Notes: generated by a model not told the origin, from the letters alone. A stretch of 11,655 nt of DNA from Pseudomonadota bacterium (GCA_021785795.1 JAJYEK010000106.1:1-11655); one strand, 5' to 3'; shown: positions 1 through 7,710, counted from the stretch's first letter. Numbers and translations are program-made.

Positions 1-1129
1 CCGCGAGCGCCAGCTGCAGTGGCCGCATATGCTGCTGTCGACTTCAACCCACGACAGCAAGCGCAGCGAGGACGTGCGCGCCCGCATCGACGTGCTTTCC
101 GAGCTGCCGGCGACGTGGCGCACGCATGTCAACCGGTGGAGCCGCCTCAACGCCGGCGCCCGGCGCATGCTCGACGATCGCTCCGTGCCGGCGCGCGAAG
201 ACGAATACCTGCTGTACCAGACGCTGGTTGGCGCATGGCCGGTCGAGGAGCCGGGTAGCCCGGGCCTTGCCGAATTCGGGGAACGCATCGAGCGCTTCAT
301 GCTCAAGGCGGTGCGTGAGGCCAAGGTACACACCAGCTGGATCAACCCCCATGCGGCGTATGAAGAATCGGTGCTCACCTTTGTGCGTACGCTGCTCGAC
401 GCATCGCGCAGGAGTGCATTCCGCTCCGATATCGCGCGGTTCGCCAGGCATGTTGCCCTGTTCGGCATGCTGAACGGGCTGGCTCAGGCGCTCGTGCGGC
501 TCACTGCGCCGGGTGTGCCCGACATCTATCAGGGCACGGAAATCTGGCAGCTGAGCCTGGTCGACCCGGACAACCGGCGTCCGATCGATTTCGAGCGTCG
601 CCGCCGGCTACTGGAACAGCTCAGGCCGCTTGTCGCGGGCAGCGGAACCGCGCTTGCGGCGCGTGTGCGGCTGCTGCTCAACACCTGGGAGGACGGGCGC
701 GTGAAATTGTACGTCGTGCGGCAGGCGCTCGAACTGCGTGGGCGGCATCCGGACGTATTTTGCAGCGGCGAATATCTGGCGCTCTTGCCGAGGGGCGCCC
801 GGGCACAGCACATCTGCGCGTTCGCGCGCCGCAATGAGGCGACGACGATAGTCACGGTGGCGCCACGCTGGTTTGCGCGGCTCACCGGTGAGCGCGAGCG
901 CCTGCCGCTCGGTGCGGAAGTATGGGGTGATACGGACATCGAGGCGCCGGCGCCCGGCGATTACCTGAACGTCTTTACCGGAGAGACCCTTGCTGCCGAG
1001 TGGCGGCGCGGCGGATGGTGTTTGCGTGCGGCCCGGGTGCTCGCGCGCTTTCCCGTGGCGTTGCTGCTGCGAACGCCGGCGGCCGATGACACAGAGCGCG
1101 CGGCCGGTTTGATAGACGTTGCCGAGTAG
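1..1129 (+). CDS. treY: Maltooligosyltrehalose synthase (TreY), C-terminal part; 5' end outside window
   Basis: TreY (GH13) is a cytoplasmic enzyme that isomerises the reducing-end alpha-1,4 bond of maltodextrins to alpha,alpha-1,1, making maltooligosyltrehalose, from which TreZ releases trehalose. The frame is open from base 2, so the ATG at 29 is internal and the N-terminal half of the barrel lies off the window. About 375 residues are visible. The recognised family signature is STHDSKRSEDVR close to the left edge; its Asp (codon 53-55) is the third GH13 catalytic carboxylate. Next come the stretch around PGVPDIYQGTE, then LVDPDNRRPIDF, and a C-terminal beta-domain with ELRGRHPDVF and an AFARR segment. 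The gene ends at TAG 1127-1129 and appears intact to its usual C-terminus. The catalytic Asp nucleophile and Glu acid/base lie upstream and cannot be checked. Its neighbour is the TreS fusion on the same strand, consistent with a trehalose/alpha-glucan gene cluster. Confidence 0.93.
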   Translation, partial: RERQLQWPHMLLSTSTHDSKRSEDVRARIDVLSELPATWRTHVNRWSRLNAGARRMLDDRSVPAREDEYLLYQTLVGAWPVEEPGSPGLAEFGERIERFMLKAVREAKVHTSWINPHAAYEESVLTFVRTLLDASRRSAFRSDIARFARHVALFGMLNGLAQALVRLTAPGVPDIYQGTEIWQLSLVDPDNRRPIDFERRRRLLEQLRPLVAGSGTALAARVRLLLNTWEDGRVKLYVVRQALELRGRHPDVFCSGEYLALLPRGARAQHICAFARRNEATTIVTVAPRWFARLTGERERLPLGAEVWGDTDIEAPAPGDYLNVFTGETLAAEWRRGGWCLRAARVLARFPVALLLRTPAADDTERAAGLIDVAE

Positions 1130-1331
1130 GTTAGATTGACGGCTGCGGCGATTGCCGGGGTGCTCCGCCGGGGCGCCGGCAGTCGGAAGTCACACGGCGC
1201 GGGCGGTTCTGCCGATTCGGCGTGTACGTCGCGTCACTGCATTAGAGGTGCGGATCGTTCCGCTGCCGGTGCGGGGCAGGACGAGACGGAATCCGGGCGC
1301 GAAGCCGGACCGCATCCGCGCATACGGCTGC

Positions 1332-1352
1332 GCCGGTCGGTGCAGGACCGGC
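1332..1352 (+). promoter_or_regulatory. Perfect 7-bp hairpin in the treS leader
   Basis: GCCGGTC at 1332-1338 is the exact reverse complement of GACCGGC at 1346-1352, with a 7-base loop. It ends 12 bases before the Shine-Dalgarno GGAG of the TreS gene. It could be an RNA leader structure or an operator, but in a GC-rich spacer it may also be chance. No T-run follows, so it is a poor terminator. Confidence 0.25.
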
Positions 1353-1364
1353 AACGGCGTCGGC

Positions 1365-1368
1365 GGAG
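1365..1368 (+). promoter_or_regulatory. Ribosome binding site deciding the TreS GTG start
   Basis: GGAG at 1365-1368 sits seven bases before the GTG at 1376. That GTG lies just ahead of the first family-conserved TreS residues (DPLWYKDAVIYELHVKAF). This favours 1376 over the upstream in-frame TTG at 1136, which would add 80 Arg/Gly-rich residues with no resemblance to TreS. Confidence 0.6.
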
Positions 1369-1375
1369 ACTCGTC

Positions 1376-4300
1376 GTGGAACAGCAGCGCACAGCGCCTG
1401 AGACAGTATTGTCAGATGACCCGCTTTGGTACAAGGATGCGGTCATCTACGAGCTGCACGTCAAGGCGTTCTTCGACAGCAACGGCGACGGCATCGGCGA
1501 TTTCCCAGGTCTCACGTCCAAGCTGGACTATCTCCACGACCTGGGTGTCAATACGCTGTGGCTGTTGCCGTTCTATCCGTCGCCGCTGCGCGATGATGGA
1601 TACGATATATCCGACTATCACAACGTCCATCCGTCCTACGGCACGCGGCGGGATTTCCGCAACTTTGTGCGCGCGGCGCACGATCGCGGACTTAGGATCA
1701 TTACCGAGCTCGTGATCAACCACAGCTCGGATCAGCATCCCTGGTTCCAGGCCGCCCGCCGGTCGCCGCCGGGCTCGTCCAAGCGCAACTTCTATGTCTG
1801 GAGCGATACCGACACGAAGTTTGCCGGTACGCCCATCATCTTCAGCGACACGGAAAAATCCAACTGGGCATGGGATGAGGTGGCACAGGCCTATTACTGG
1901 CACCGGTTTTTTTCCCACCAGCCGGATCTCAATCACAACAACCCGCACGTGGTGAAGGCAATGACGCGGGTAATGCGTTTCTGGCTCGACCATGAGGTGG
2001 ACGGCCTGCGGCTAGACGCGGTGCCTTACCTGTGCGTGCGCGAGGGGACGAGCAATGAGAATCTCCCTGAAACGCACGCCGTGATCCGGCAGATGCGCGC
2101 CGAGATCGACGCGCATTACCGCGACCGCATGCTGCTCGCCGAGGCCAATCAGTGGCCGGAGGATGTGCGTGATTATTTCGGCAATGGTGACGAATGCCAT
2201 ATGGCCTATCACTTTCCGCTCATGCCGCGCATGTACATGGCCATTGCCCAGGAAGACCGCCATCCGATCGTCGAGATTCTGAAGCAGACCCCGGACATCC
2301 CGGAAAACTGCCAGTGGGCGGTGTTTCTGCGTAACCACGATGAGCTCACGCTCGCCACGGTGACGAGCCGGGAACGAGACTACATGTACCAGATGTATGC
2401 GGCTGACCCGCAGGCACGCCTCAACCTGGGCATCCGTCGCCGGCTCGCGCCGCTCATGGACAACGACATTGACCGGATCAAGCTGATGAACAGCCTGCTG
2501 CTGTCGATGCCCGGTTCGCCGATCATCTATTACGGCGACGAGATCGGCATGGGCGACAACATCTATCTCGGCGACCGCAACGGTGTGCGTACCCCCATGC
2601 AGTGGAGTCCGGACCGCAACGCCGGATTTTCGCACGCCGACCCGCAGCGCCTGTATCTGCCGCCGATCATGGACCCGGTGTACGGTTACGAAGCAGTGAA
2701 CGTGGAAGCGCAGTCGCGCGACCCTTCGTCACTGCTCAACTGGATGCGCCGCACGCTCGGCGTGCGCCGGAATTATCAGGCGTTCGGGCGCGGGCGGTTC
2801 CAGTTTCTGCGGCCCGGAAACCGCAAGATCCTCGCGTATCTGCGCGAGTACGGTGATGAGATCATCTTGTGCGTAGCAAATCTTGCGCGATCCGCCCAGC
2901 CGGTGGAACTCGATCTGGCACAGTATCGCGGACGCGTCCCGGTGGAGCTGATGGGCCGTACCGCATTTCCTCCGGTCGGCGGCCTGCCTTATCTGCTGAC
3001 GCTTCCGGGGCACGGGTTTTATTGGTTCCGGCTGGTGAAGGATGCGCAGGTGCCGTTGTGGCACGATCAGCGCCTCGCGCCCGAGGAGCTTCCGGTGGTG
3101 GTGCTGTTCGACGGCCTGCGCAGTCTGCTGCGCGACCGGGTCGTACCATGGCGCATACGCATGGCCGAAAAACTGCGTGCCCAGCTCGAAACCGAGGTGT
3201 TCCCGAAGTTTGTAGCGATGCAGCGCTGGTCCGGGCTGAAGGAGCATGTGCCCGAGCACGTGCAGCTCGCCGACAGCGCCGAGTGGGGCGGTGACCCGGC
3301 CAAATGGCTGGTGGCGCTGCTGCGGATCGGGCCGCCTGCCGGTCCGCCTGAGACCTATTTTGCGCCGTTCGCACTGATCTGGGACAGCGGCGACGATGCG
3401 CGCGACCGCAGTCTGTCCACCGCGACGCTGGCGCGTGTGCGTCAGCAGGCGAGCACCGGCGTGCTTGCTGACGCGTTTTCGGACGAGAGCTTTTGTCGTG
3501 CCATGGTGGCGGCTGCCGGCCGGGGCGAGGAACTGCCGTGTGCCGCCGGCACCATCCGGTTCATTCCGGCGGCACGGTTCGAGGAGATCAAAGGGGCTGC
3601 ACCGCTGGAGGAATTGCCGGTATCGGCGCAGGGTGCGAGGGGCGGACACACCGTCTTGCGCTTCGGAAGCCGCCTGTTGCTCAAGGCCTATCGGCGCCTG
3701 CGGGCCGGGCTTCATCCGGAGGTTGAGTTCAGCCGGTTTCTCGGGGAAGTGGCGCATTTCTCGCGCAGCGTGCCGCTAGCCGGTTACGTCGAGTATGTGG
3801 GTGGCGATGGGGTGACGGCGACGCTCGCCCTGATCCAGGGTTTTGTGGAAAATCAGGGCGACGGCTGGAGCTATACGCTTTCCTATCTGGAGCGTTTTCT
3901 CGAGCAGGAACGCACGCGTGGCCTGTCGGGGGCCGGATCCGCGGAAACGCACGGCGCCTATCAGGCTCTCATGGGCGTGCTCGGGCGGCGCACCGGCGAG
4001 CTGCATCTGGCGCTGGCCGCTTACGCCAGCGACCCGGCATTTGCCGCCGAGCCGCTACGGCGCCGGGATCCGGCGGACTGGGTTGCCGATGCGCGCGCCG
4101 AGGCAGTTGCCGCGCTGGAAGCGCTGGAGCGGCAACGGACGGCGCTGGGCTCCGAGGCAAGCGCGGCGGCGCAGGCGATTTTGGATCGGCGCGCCGAGCT
4201 GCTGCAGCGCATCGATTCCGCCGCAGACAGTCCGCCGAACGGTGTGAGGACGCGGATCCACGGCGACTTCGGTCTGTCCAAAACGCTGCTGGCGCAGAAT

Positions 4301-4705
4301 GATTTTTTCATAATCGGGTTCGAGGGCGGAGCGGGTCGGATGCGCGCAGAGTACCGCGCGAAGCATTCGCCGCTGCGCGACGTGGCCAGCATGCTGTGTT
4401 CCCTGTCGGAGGCGCGCCAGGAGGCGCTGCTAGCGGCGACCGCCGGGCATCCGGAGGACGTACGGCCGCTCGAACCGCTGCTGCGGGCCTGGGCGCTGGG
4501 TGCACGACGCGCATTCCTGCAGGCCTATACCGAGACGACCCGCGACACTGGATTGCTGGGAGATCAGCGCGGAATGCCGCAACTGCTGGACATGTTCGAA
4601 CTGGAGCAGGTCCTGTACGGGTTGCGCGGAGCGCTGGACCAGCAATCGGAGCGGAGTTCTTTCGGACTGCACGGAATCCTGGAGCTTCTCGGTCCGCCGA
4701 AATAG
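1376..4705 (+). CDS. treS: Trehalose synthase fused to a degenerate maltokinase domain (TreS-Mak/Pep2)
   Basis: A cytoplasmic protein of 1109 residues from the GTG start, the usual size of TreS-Pep2 fusions. Residues about 1-560 are a GH13 trehalose synthase that interconverts maltose and trehalose. Nucleophile D214 (GLRLDAV), acid/base E256 (LLAEANQWPE) and D322 (FLRNHDELTL) are all present. Residues about 575-1109 are a maltokinase-like, aminoglycoside-phosphotransferase-fold domain, which in the family phosphorylates maltose to maltose 1-phosphate for GlgE. The N-lobe lysine (K770, LLLKAYRRL) and the catalytic-loop Asp (D964, HGDF) remain. The family motif HGDYHLGQVL reads HGDFGLSKTL here, so the metal-binding Gln is K969. 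DFEGEP reads GFEGGA, so the metal-binding Asp is G981. The spacing between the two motifs is unchanged. The C-terminal YELxYELxNRPxW signature is also lost (YGLRGALDQQSERSS). TreS is probably active and the kinase half probably inactive or repurposed. It follows treY by 246 bp. Confidence 0.95.
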   Translation: MEQQRTAPETVLSDDPLWYKDAVIYELHVKAFFDSNGDGIGDFPGLTSKLDYLHDLGVNTLWLLPFYPSPLRDDGYDISDYHNVHPSYGTRRDFRNFVRAAHDRGLRIITELVINHSSDQHPWFQAARRSPPGSSKRNFYVWSDTDTKFAGTPIIFSDTEKSNWAWDEVAQAYYWHRFFSHQPDLNHNNPHVVKAMTRVMRFWLDHEVDGLRLDAVPYLCVREGTSNENLPETHAVIRQMRAEIDAHYRDRMLLAEANQWPEDVRDYFGNGDECHMAYHFPLMPRMYMAIAQEDRHPIVEILKQTPDIPENCQWAVFLRNHDELTLATVTSRERDYMYQMYAADPQARLNLGIRRRLAPLMDNDIDRIKLMNSLLLSMPGSPIIYYGDEIGMGDNIYLGDRNGVRTPMQWSPDRNAGFSHADPQRLYLPPIMDPVYGYEAVNVEAQSRDPSSLLNWMRRTLGVRRNYQAFGRGRFQFLRPGNRKILAYLREYGDEIILCVANLARSAQPVELDLAQYRGRVPVELMGRTAFPPVGGLPYLLTLPGHGFYWFRLVKDAQVPLWHDQRLAPEELPVVVLFDGLRSLLRDRVVPWRIRMAEKLRAQLETEVFPKFVAMQRWSGLKEHVPEHVQLADSAEWGGDPAKWLVALLRIGPPAGPPETYFAPFALIWDSGDDARDRSLSTATLARVRQQASTGVLADAFSDESFCRAMVAAAGRGEELPCAAGTIRFIPAARFEEIKGAAPLEELPVSAQGARGGHTVLRFGSRLLLKAYRRLRAGLHPEVEFSRFLGEVAHFSRSVPLAGYVEYVGGDGVTATLALIQGFVENQGDGWSYTLSYLERFLEQERTRGLSGAGSAETHGAYQALMGVLGRRTGELHLALAAYASDPAFAAEPLRRRDPADWVADARAEAVAALEALERQRTALGSEASAAAQAILDRRAELLQRIDSAADSPPNGVRTRIHGDFGLSKTLLAQNDFFIIGFEGGAGRMRAEYRAKHSPLRDVASMLCSLSEARQEALLAATAGHPEDVRPLEPLLRAWALGARRAFLQAYTETTRDTGLLGDQRGMPQLLDMFELEQVLYGLRGALDQQSERSSFGLHGILELLGPPK

Positions 4706-4853
4706 CCCAGGCGCAAAGGCCGCCTCGCTGCGAACCCGGCGCGCCGCTTGACCGCGTGCGGCGCCTTGCAATGCGGCGCATCCCGGGCAGTGCGCCATCT
4801 GCCGGGCCGTGGCAATGCGCGGATCTCTTTGTGAACTACGACGCGGAAGCGAC

Positions 4854-4859
4854 AGGAGG
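4854..4859 (+). promoter_or_regulatory. Strong Shine-Dalgarno of the MscS-like gene
   Basis: AGGAGG, a perfect consensus match, lies five bases before ATG 4865. It is by far the strongest ribosome binding site seen in the window and fixes the start of the downstream membrane protein. The 159-bp spacer before it (4706-4864) holds a TTGACC at 4748-4753 but no convincing -10 box at the right distance. Confidence 0.8.
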
Positions 4860-4864
4860 AAATC

Positions 4865-5554
4865 ATGGCAAACGTAGGCATTTCATTGGAACCGGTGCGC
4901 GCATTTCTGGCCCAGGCCGGCGCGCTGCTGCCGAAGCTCGTACTCGCAATTGTCATTTTGCTGGTGGGGTGGCTGCTGGCGAAGCTGCTGCGTGTTGCGA
5001 TGACCAAAGGTTTGCGGGCGGTCAACTTTCATATTCTGACTGAGCGCGCCGGCATCGATGGCTTCCTGAGGCAGGGTGGCATCGGAACCGACACCGGCGG
5101 AGTGGTCGTGCTGCTGCTGTACTGGCTGGTAATCCTGGCGGCCCTCATGATCGCATTCAACAGCCTCGGCCTCACCCATGTGACGGAAATTGTGGGACGC
5201 GTTGCGCTGTTCATTCCGGACGTGATCCTGGCGGTGCTGATTCTCGCCTTTGGCGGCTATTTCGCCCGGTTCATGGAGCGCACCATTACCGCCTACGGGA
5301 AGAATGTCGGGGTGGCAGACGCCGAATTGCTGGGGCAGCTTGCGCGCTATGCGATTCTGGTGTTCGTGGTGCTGATCGCGCTTGAACAGGTGCAGGTGGC
5401 GACGGAGCTGGTCCACCAGAGCTTCCTCATCCTGCTCGCCGGTGTGGTGCTCGCGGCAGCGCTGGCCTTCGGGCTGGGCGGGCAGCAGTGGGCTGCGAGA
5501 ATGCTGGAACGATGGTTTCCGACGAAGGATCCGCAGGACCGGAAAGGCAGCTGA
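4865..5554 (+). CDS. Inner-membrane TM_helix-repeat protein, MscS-related (CmpX-like)
   Basis: A 229-residue polytopic inner-membrane protein. Five hydrophobic helices are visible at about residues 22-40, 78-98, 111-132, 157-175 and 184-205. The two halves each carry a conserved-TM-helix type repeat: a glycine-containing helix with a basic or amphipathic tail, a G-I/V-D segment, then a hydrophobic helix, for example GGYFARFMERT followed by LLGQLARYAILVFVVLIALE. The last helix ends ALAFGLGGQQWAARMLERWF, resembling the pore-lining TM3 of MscS-family channels. The cytoplasmic beta-domain of true MscS is absent, since the protein stops about 20 residues later. Proteins of this kind are annotated as mechanosensitive-channel-like or CmpX-like, and their physiological role is poorly established. 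The start is fixed by a perfect Shine-Dalgarno. Lying after a trehalose gene, a link to osmotic stress is plausible but is inference from context only. Confidence 0.85.
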   Translation: MANVGISLEPVRAFLAQAGALLPKLVLAIVILLVGWLLAKLLRVAMTKGLRAVNFHILTERAGIDGFLRQGGIGTDTGGVVVLLLYWLVILAALMIAFNSLGLTHVTEIVGRVALFIPDVILAVLILAFGGYFARFMERTITAYGKNVGVADAELLGQLARYAILVFVVLIALEQVQVATELVHQSFLILLAGVVLAAALAFGLGGQQWAARMLERWFPTKDPQDRKGS

Positions 5555-5622
5555 ACGGAGCATGTTGTCCGTTGCCGCGGCGACCAGGGATTTTATCTCC
5601 GTGACGGCCGATCGGTGGTAGT

Positions 5623-5650
5623 CACCCGGATCCGACCCCGGGGCCGGGTG
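5623..5650 (+). terminator. GC hairpin downstream of the MscS-like gene (weak terminator candidate)
   Basis: CACCCGG (5623-5629) pairs perfectly with CCGGGTG (5644-5650) around a 14-base loop, about 70 bases after the MscS-like stop codon. It is followed by GGGGCGCC rather than a T-run, so intrinsic termination is uncertain. Confidence 0.3.
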
Positions 5651-5734
5651 GGGCGCCGCAGGCTTCCGAGCCCAGGACACAGGCACGATGTCCGATTGCC
5701 GCGCTTCCCCTTCCAGCGCGTTGTGCGTGTCAGG

Positions 5735-5740
5735 TACAAT
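5735..5740 (+). promoter_or_regulatory. Candidate sigma70 -10 box TACAAT
   Basis: TACAAT differs from TATAAT at one position and stands out in GC-rich surroundings. No good -35 hexamer lies 16-18 bases upstream (the sequence there is roughly TTCCAG/TCCAGC). If used, transcription would begin near 5747, giving a leader of about 245 bases before the lipoprotein GTG or a separate short RNA. Confidence 0.3.
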
Positions 5741-5980
5741 GCGGCTCCGCAAAATTCCTGGCAGCCTGTGACCGACGGGTCAGGGGTGGCCGGTCAACCG
5801 CGGCGGGACTGCAGCAGTGCGCAGACGGGGATGCAATCAGCGGCGGTCGACACCGGGTCCGGCGCTTCCCGGGGGCGTTTCGCCAGACAACGGTCATAAC
5901 GGCCTGCCGGATCCTTCAGCGCGGAAGCCGCGGACTGTCGGGCTGCGATCCATGTAGCATTGCGTTGTACCTCATCATGC

Positions 5981-5988
5981 AAGGGGGA
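5981..5988 (+). promoter_or_regulatory. Ribosome binding site deciding the lipoprotein GTG start
   Basis: The purine run AAGGGGGA lies three bases before GTG 5992. Starting there gives a textbook lipoprotein signal peptide. The alternative in-frame starts, TTG 5965 and ATG 5977, would place this run inside the coding region and lack a Shine-Dalgarno of their own. Confidence 0.6.
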
Positions 5989-5991
5989 AGT

Positions 5992-7710
5992 GTGCGTTTT
6001 GCTGTCCGTTTCACCCGCGCCATCGCGCTTCTTTGGGTCGTTGCCAGCCTTTCGGCATGCGGAACCGGAAACCAGCAGCCGGTCGCCACCGTCTCCACCA
6101 ACAGTCTCAGCTTCAGTGCCCTCAGCCCGGATGAGCCAACACCGCCGTCCCAGACGATCAGCGCCAGTGTCAGCCCCGGCACCGTGTCGGTTGCGGTTCT
6201 GCACGGCGGAAACGCCATCGCCGATGTCACGTACACCCTGAGCGGCACCACGGCGCAGATCGTCGTCGATCCCGCGGCGCCCAGTGCCCTCGGCGCCGGG
6301 GTGTTCCACGGTACGATCACTGTAACAGGCTACAGTTGCGGCAATCCCGATTGCAGCCAGCTCGTTTCCGGAAACTCGCAGGTCATTGCGGTCACTTACG
6401 ATATCCCGCCCATCGTGCGGTACGTCGCGCCGTATATCGGAATCGCCTCCGGAACGCCTGCCACCGCGAGTGGTGCGGTGATCATCCGTGGTCAGGGCTT
6501 CGAACAATTTCCGGTGCAGAACGTCACGTTCGGCGGCACTCCGGCGAGCACGTTCAGCGTAGTGAGCGACACCGAGATCCAGGCGACCTATTCCCTGATC
6601 CCGGCAGGCAGCACTTACCCGGTTTCCTATCCGGTGCAGATCGTGGCCCCGAACAGCCCCGGTGCTATCCAGTCCAAGGCCAACCTCGTGGTTGTGCCGG
6701 TGCCAGTCTATACGGCCACGACGCTCGCCTATCCGCCCGGTGTGACCGTGACCGGGATAAACCAGCTGCTGTATGACGCGCAGCGGCAGGCGCTGTTGCT
6801 AGCCATAAACACGTCTTCGGGCACTGAACTGCTGCGCTATGCCTACAGCGGTGGAAGCTGGCCATCCACGCCGGCGACTGTGCCCATCGCGAACCTTTCG
6901 GACATCGCACTGTCCACGGAGGGCAGCGAGTTGCTGGCGTTGTCCCAGCAGCAGCTGACCCAGCTCGACCCGGGGTTGCTCACACTATCGACCCGGTACA
7001 CGCCCGGTCCCACCGCGGCGCCAGCGCTCGGAACCGGTGTCAATTTCAAGAACCTGGCGGTGGCCAATGATGGCAACGCCGTCATCACGACCGGGAACGG
7101 GCTTTCCAGCAGTACCGGCACGCCGCTCTATCTGTATTCGGTGCGCAGTCCGGCGTTCACCCAGCCCGCGACGACGCCGAGCCTTGACAATGCCACTCCT
7201 GGTGCGTCGGCCGACGGATCTCTCGTCGCGTTGGAGCAGGGCGACCCGTCGCTCGCTTCCGCGCCGCCCGTTGCATACCAGTACACTGCCGCCACGGAAA
7301 CCTTTGCATCCGCCCCCGGCGCGTCGGTCAACGCCTACAACTCCGCCATCAACAGCTCGATCGCTCCGGCCCTCGACCGTTCGGCCACCCATATCGTGCT
7401 CAATGGGACCAATGTCTACGGCAACAGTTTCAATTTTCTGGGTACTCTGCCCAGCACGACCCTCGCCGTGGTTGTCAGTCCGGATGCGAGCTGCGCCTAC
7501 ACTTACGATTCATCCGGGCAGATTTTCGCCTTCAATCTGAACACAAGCGTGTCGGGCGGTGCATTTCCTCAGGCTGGGGCGACGCCCGTCAGCAGCCCAG
7601 GCACCGGCGGAGCGGTCAAGATGGCCATCAGCCCCGATGGCGGCACGTTGTTCCTGGCCGGCAGCAGCCAGATCGTGGTGGCACCGGCGCCGACGTCCCA
7701 GTGTCAATGA
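5992..7710 (+). CDS. Exported lipoprotein with Ig-like, IPT/TIG and propeller-like regions
   Basis: A 572-residue protein from the GTG start. The N-terminus is a clear lipoprotein signal: basic n-region, hydrophobic stretch ALLWVVASL, lipobox LSAC, and lipidated Cys23. There is no Asp at +2, which favours outer-membrane sorting. Residues about 27-130 look like a beta-sandwich of Ig/BACON type (VSTNSLSFSA, then PPSQTISASVSPG). Residues about 137-238 match an IPT/TIG domain (VIIRGQGF, NVTFGGTPASTF, VSDTEIQATY). The remainder, Ser/Thr/Ala/Pro-rich, has repeated strand pairs ending MAISPDGGTLFLAGSSQIVV, typical of YVTN/WD-like beta-propeller blades. No catalytic motif was found. The stop overlaps the start of the barrel gene by four bases (ATGA), so the two are probably translated together and may act as one envelope unit. 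A role in surface adhesion or scaffolding is a guess. The domain assignments rest on pattern recognition, not profile searches. Confidence 0.85.
   Translation: MRFAVRFTRAIALLWVVASLSACGTGNQQPVATVSTNSLSFSALSPDEPTPPSQTISASVSPGTVSVAVLHGGNAIADVTYTLSGTTAQIVVDPAAPSALGAGVFHGTITVTGYSCGNPDCSQLVSGNSQVIAVTYDIPPIVRYVAPYIGIASGTPATASGAVIIRGQGFEQFPVQNVTFGGTPASTFSVVSDTEIQATYSLIPAGSTYPVSYPVQIVAPNSPGAIQSKANLVVVPVPVYTATTLAYPPGVTVTGINQLLYDAQRQALLLAINTSSGTELLRYAYSGGSWPSTPATVPIANLSDIALSTEGSELLALSQQQLTQLDPGLLTLSTRYTPGPTAAPALGTGVNFKNLAVANDGNAVITTGNGLSSSTGTPLYLYSVRSPAFTQPATTPSLDNATPGASADGSLVALEQGDPSLASAPPVAYQYTAATETFASAPGASVNAYNSAINSSIAPALDRSATHIVLNGTNVYGNSFNFLGTLPSTTLAVVVSPDASCAYTYDSSGQIFAFNLNTSVSGGAFPQAGATPVSSPGTGGAVKMAISPDGGTLFLAGSSQIVVAPAPTSQCQ

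Larger units (their letters stand above)
5555..5991. other. 437-bp non-coding stretch between the MscS-like and lipoprotein genes
   Basis: No frame here has protein-like composition; the 94-codon GTG-started frame at 5615-5899 is Arg/Gly/Ser-rich and has no recognisable domain or ribosome binding site. The stretch holds a hairpin (5623-5650), a good -10 box (5735-5740), a TGACC/GGTCA hairpin with a 4-base loop (5769-5782, extendable to 5765-5786 across a G-G mismatch), CCGGG/CCCGG arms at 5853-5857 and 5868-5872, and CGCGG/CCGCG around a 3-base loop at 5920-5932. It could be a long 5' leader of the lipoprotein gene or contain a small RNA. No known RNA family (tRNA, SRP, 6S) was recognised. 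Confidence 0.5.

Noticed and set aside
1136..1375. TTG-started 80-codon extension at the front of the TreS gene
   Set aside because: It is in frame and free of stops, but its Arg/Gly/Ser-rich composition is typical of translated GC-rich spacer. No TreS has such an N-terminus, and GTG 1376 has a well-placed GGAG.
2729..3757. Minus-strand open frame of 342 codons opposite the TreS-Mak gene
   Set aside because: It is antisense to conserved TreS and Mak sequence, and its composition is shadow-like.
4748..4776. TTGACC as a -35 box before the MscS-like gene
   Set aside because: At 16-18 bases downstream there is only ATGCGG-like sequence, which is not a credible -10 box.
5747..5880. Known structured RNA (6S, SRP RNA, tRNA) in the 437-bp gap
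   Set aside because: I looked for the SRP tetraloop core, a 6S-like bulged long stem and tRNA T-loop consensus and found none; only isolated short hairpins are present.
5794..6507. Minus-strand open frame of 237 codons over the lipoprotein start
   Set aside because: It is Asp/Arg/Gly-rich low-complexity antisense of a clear signal peptide and Ig-like region, with no domain.
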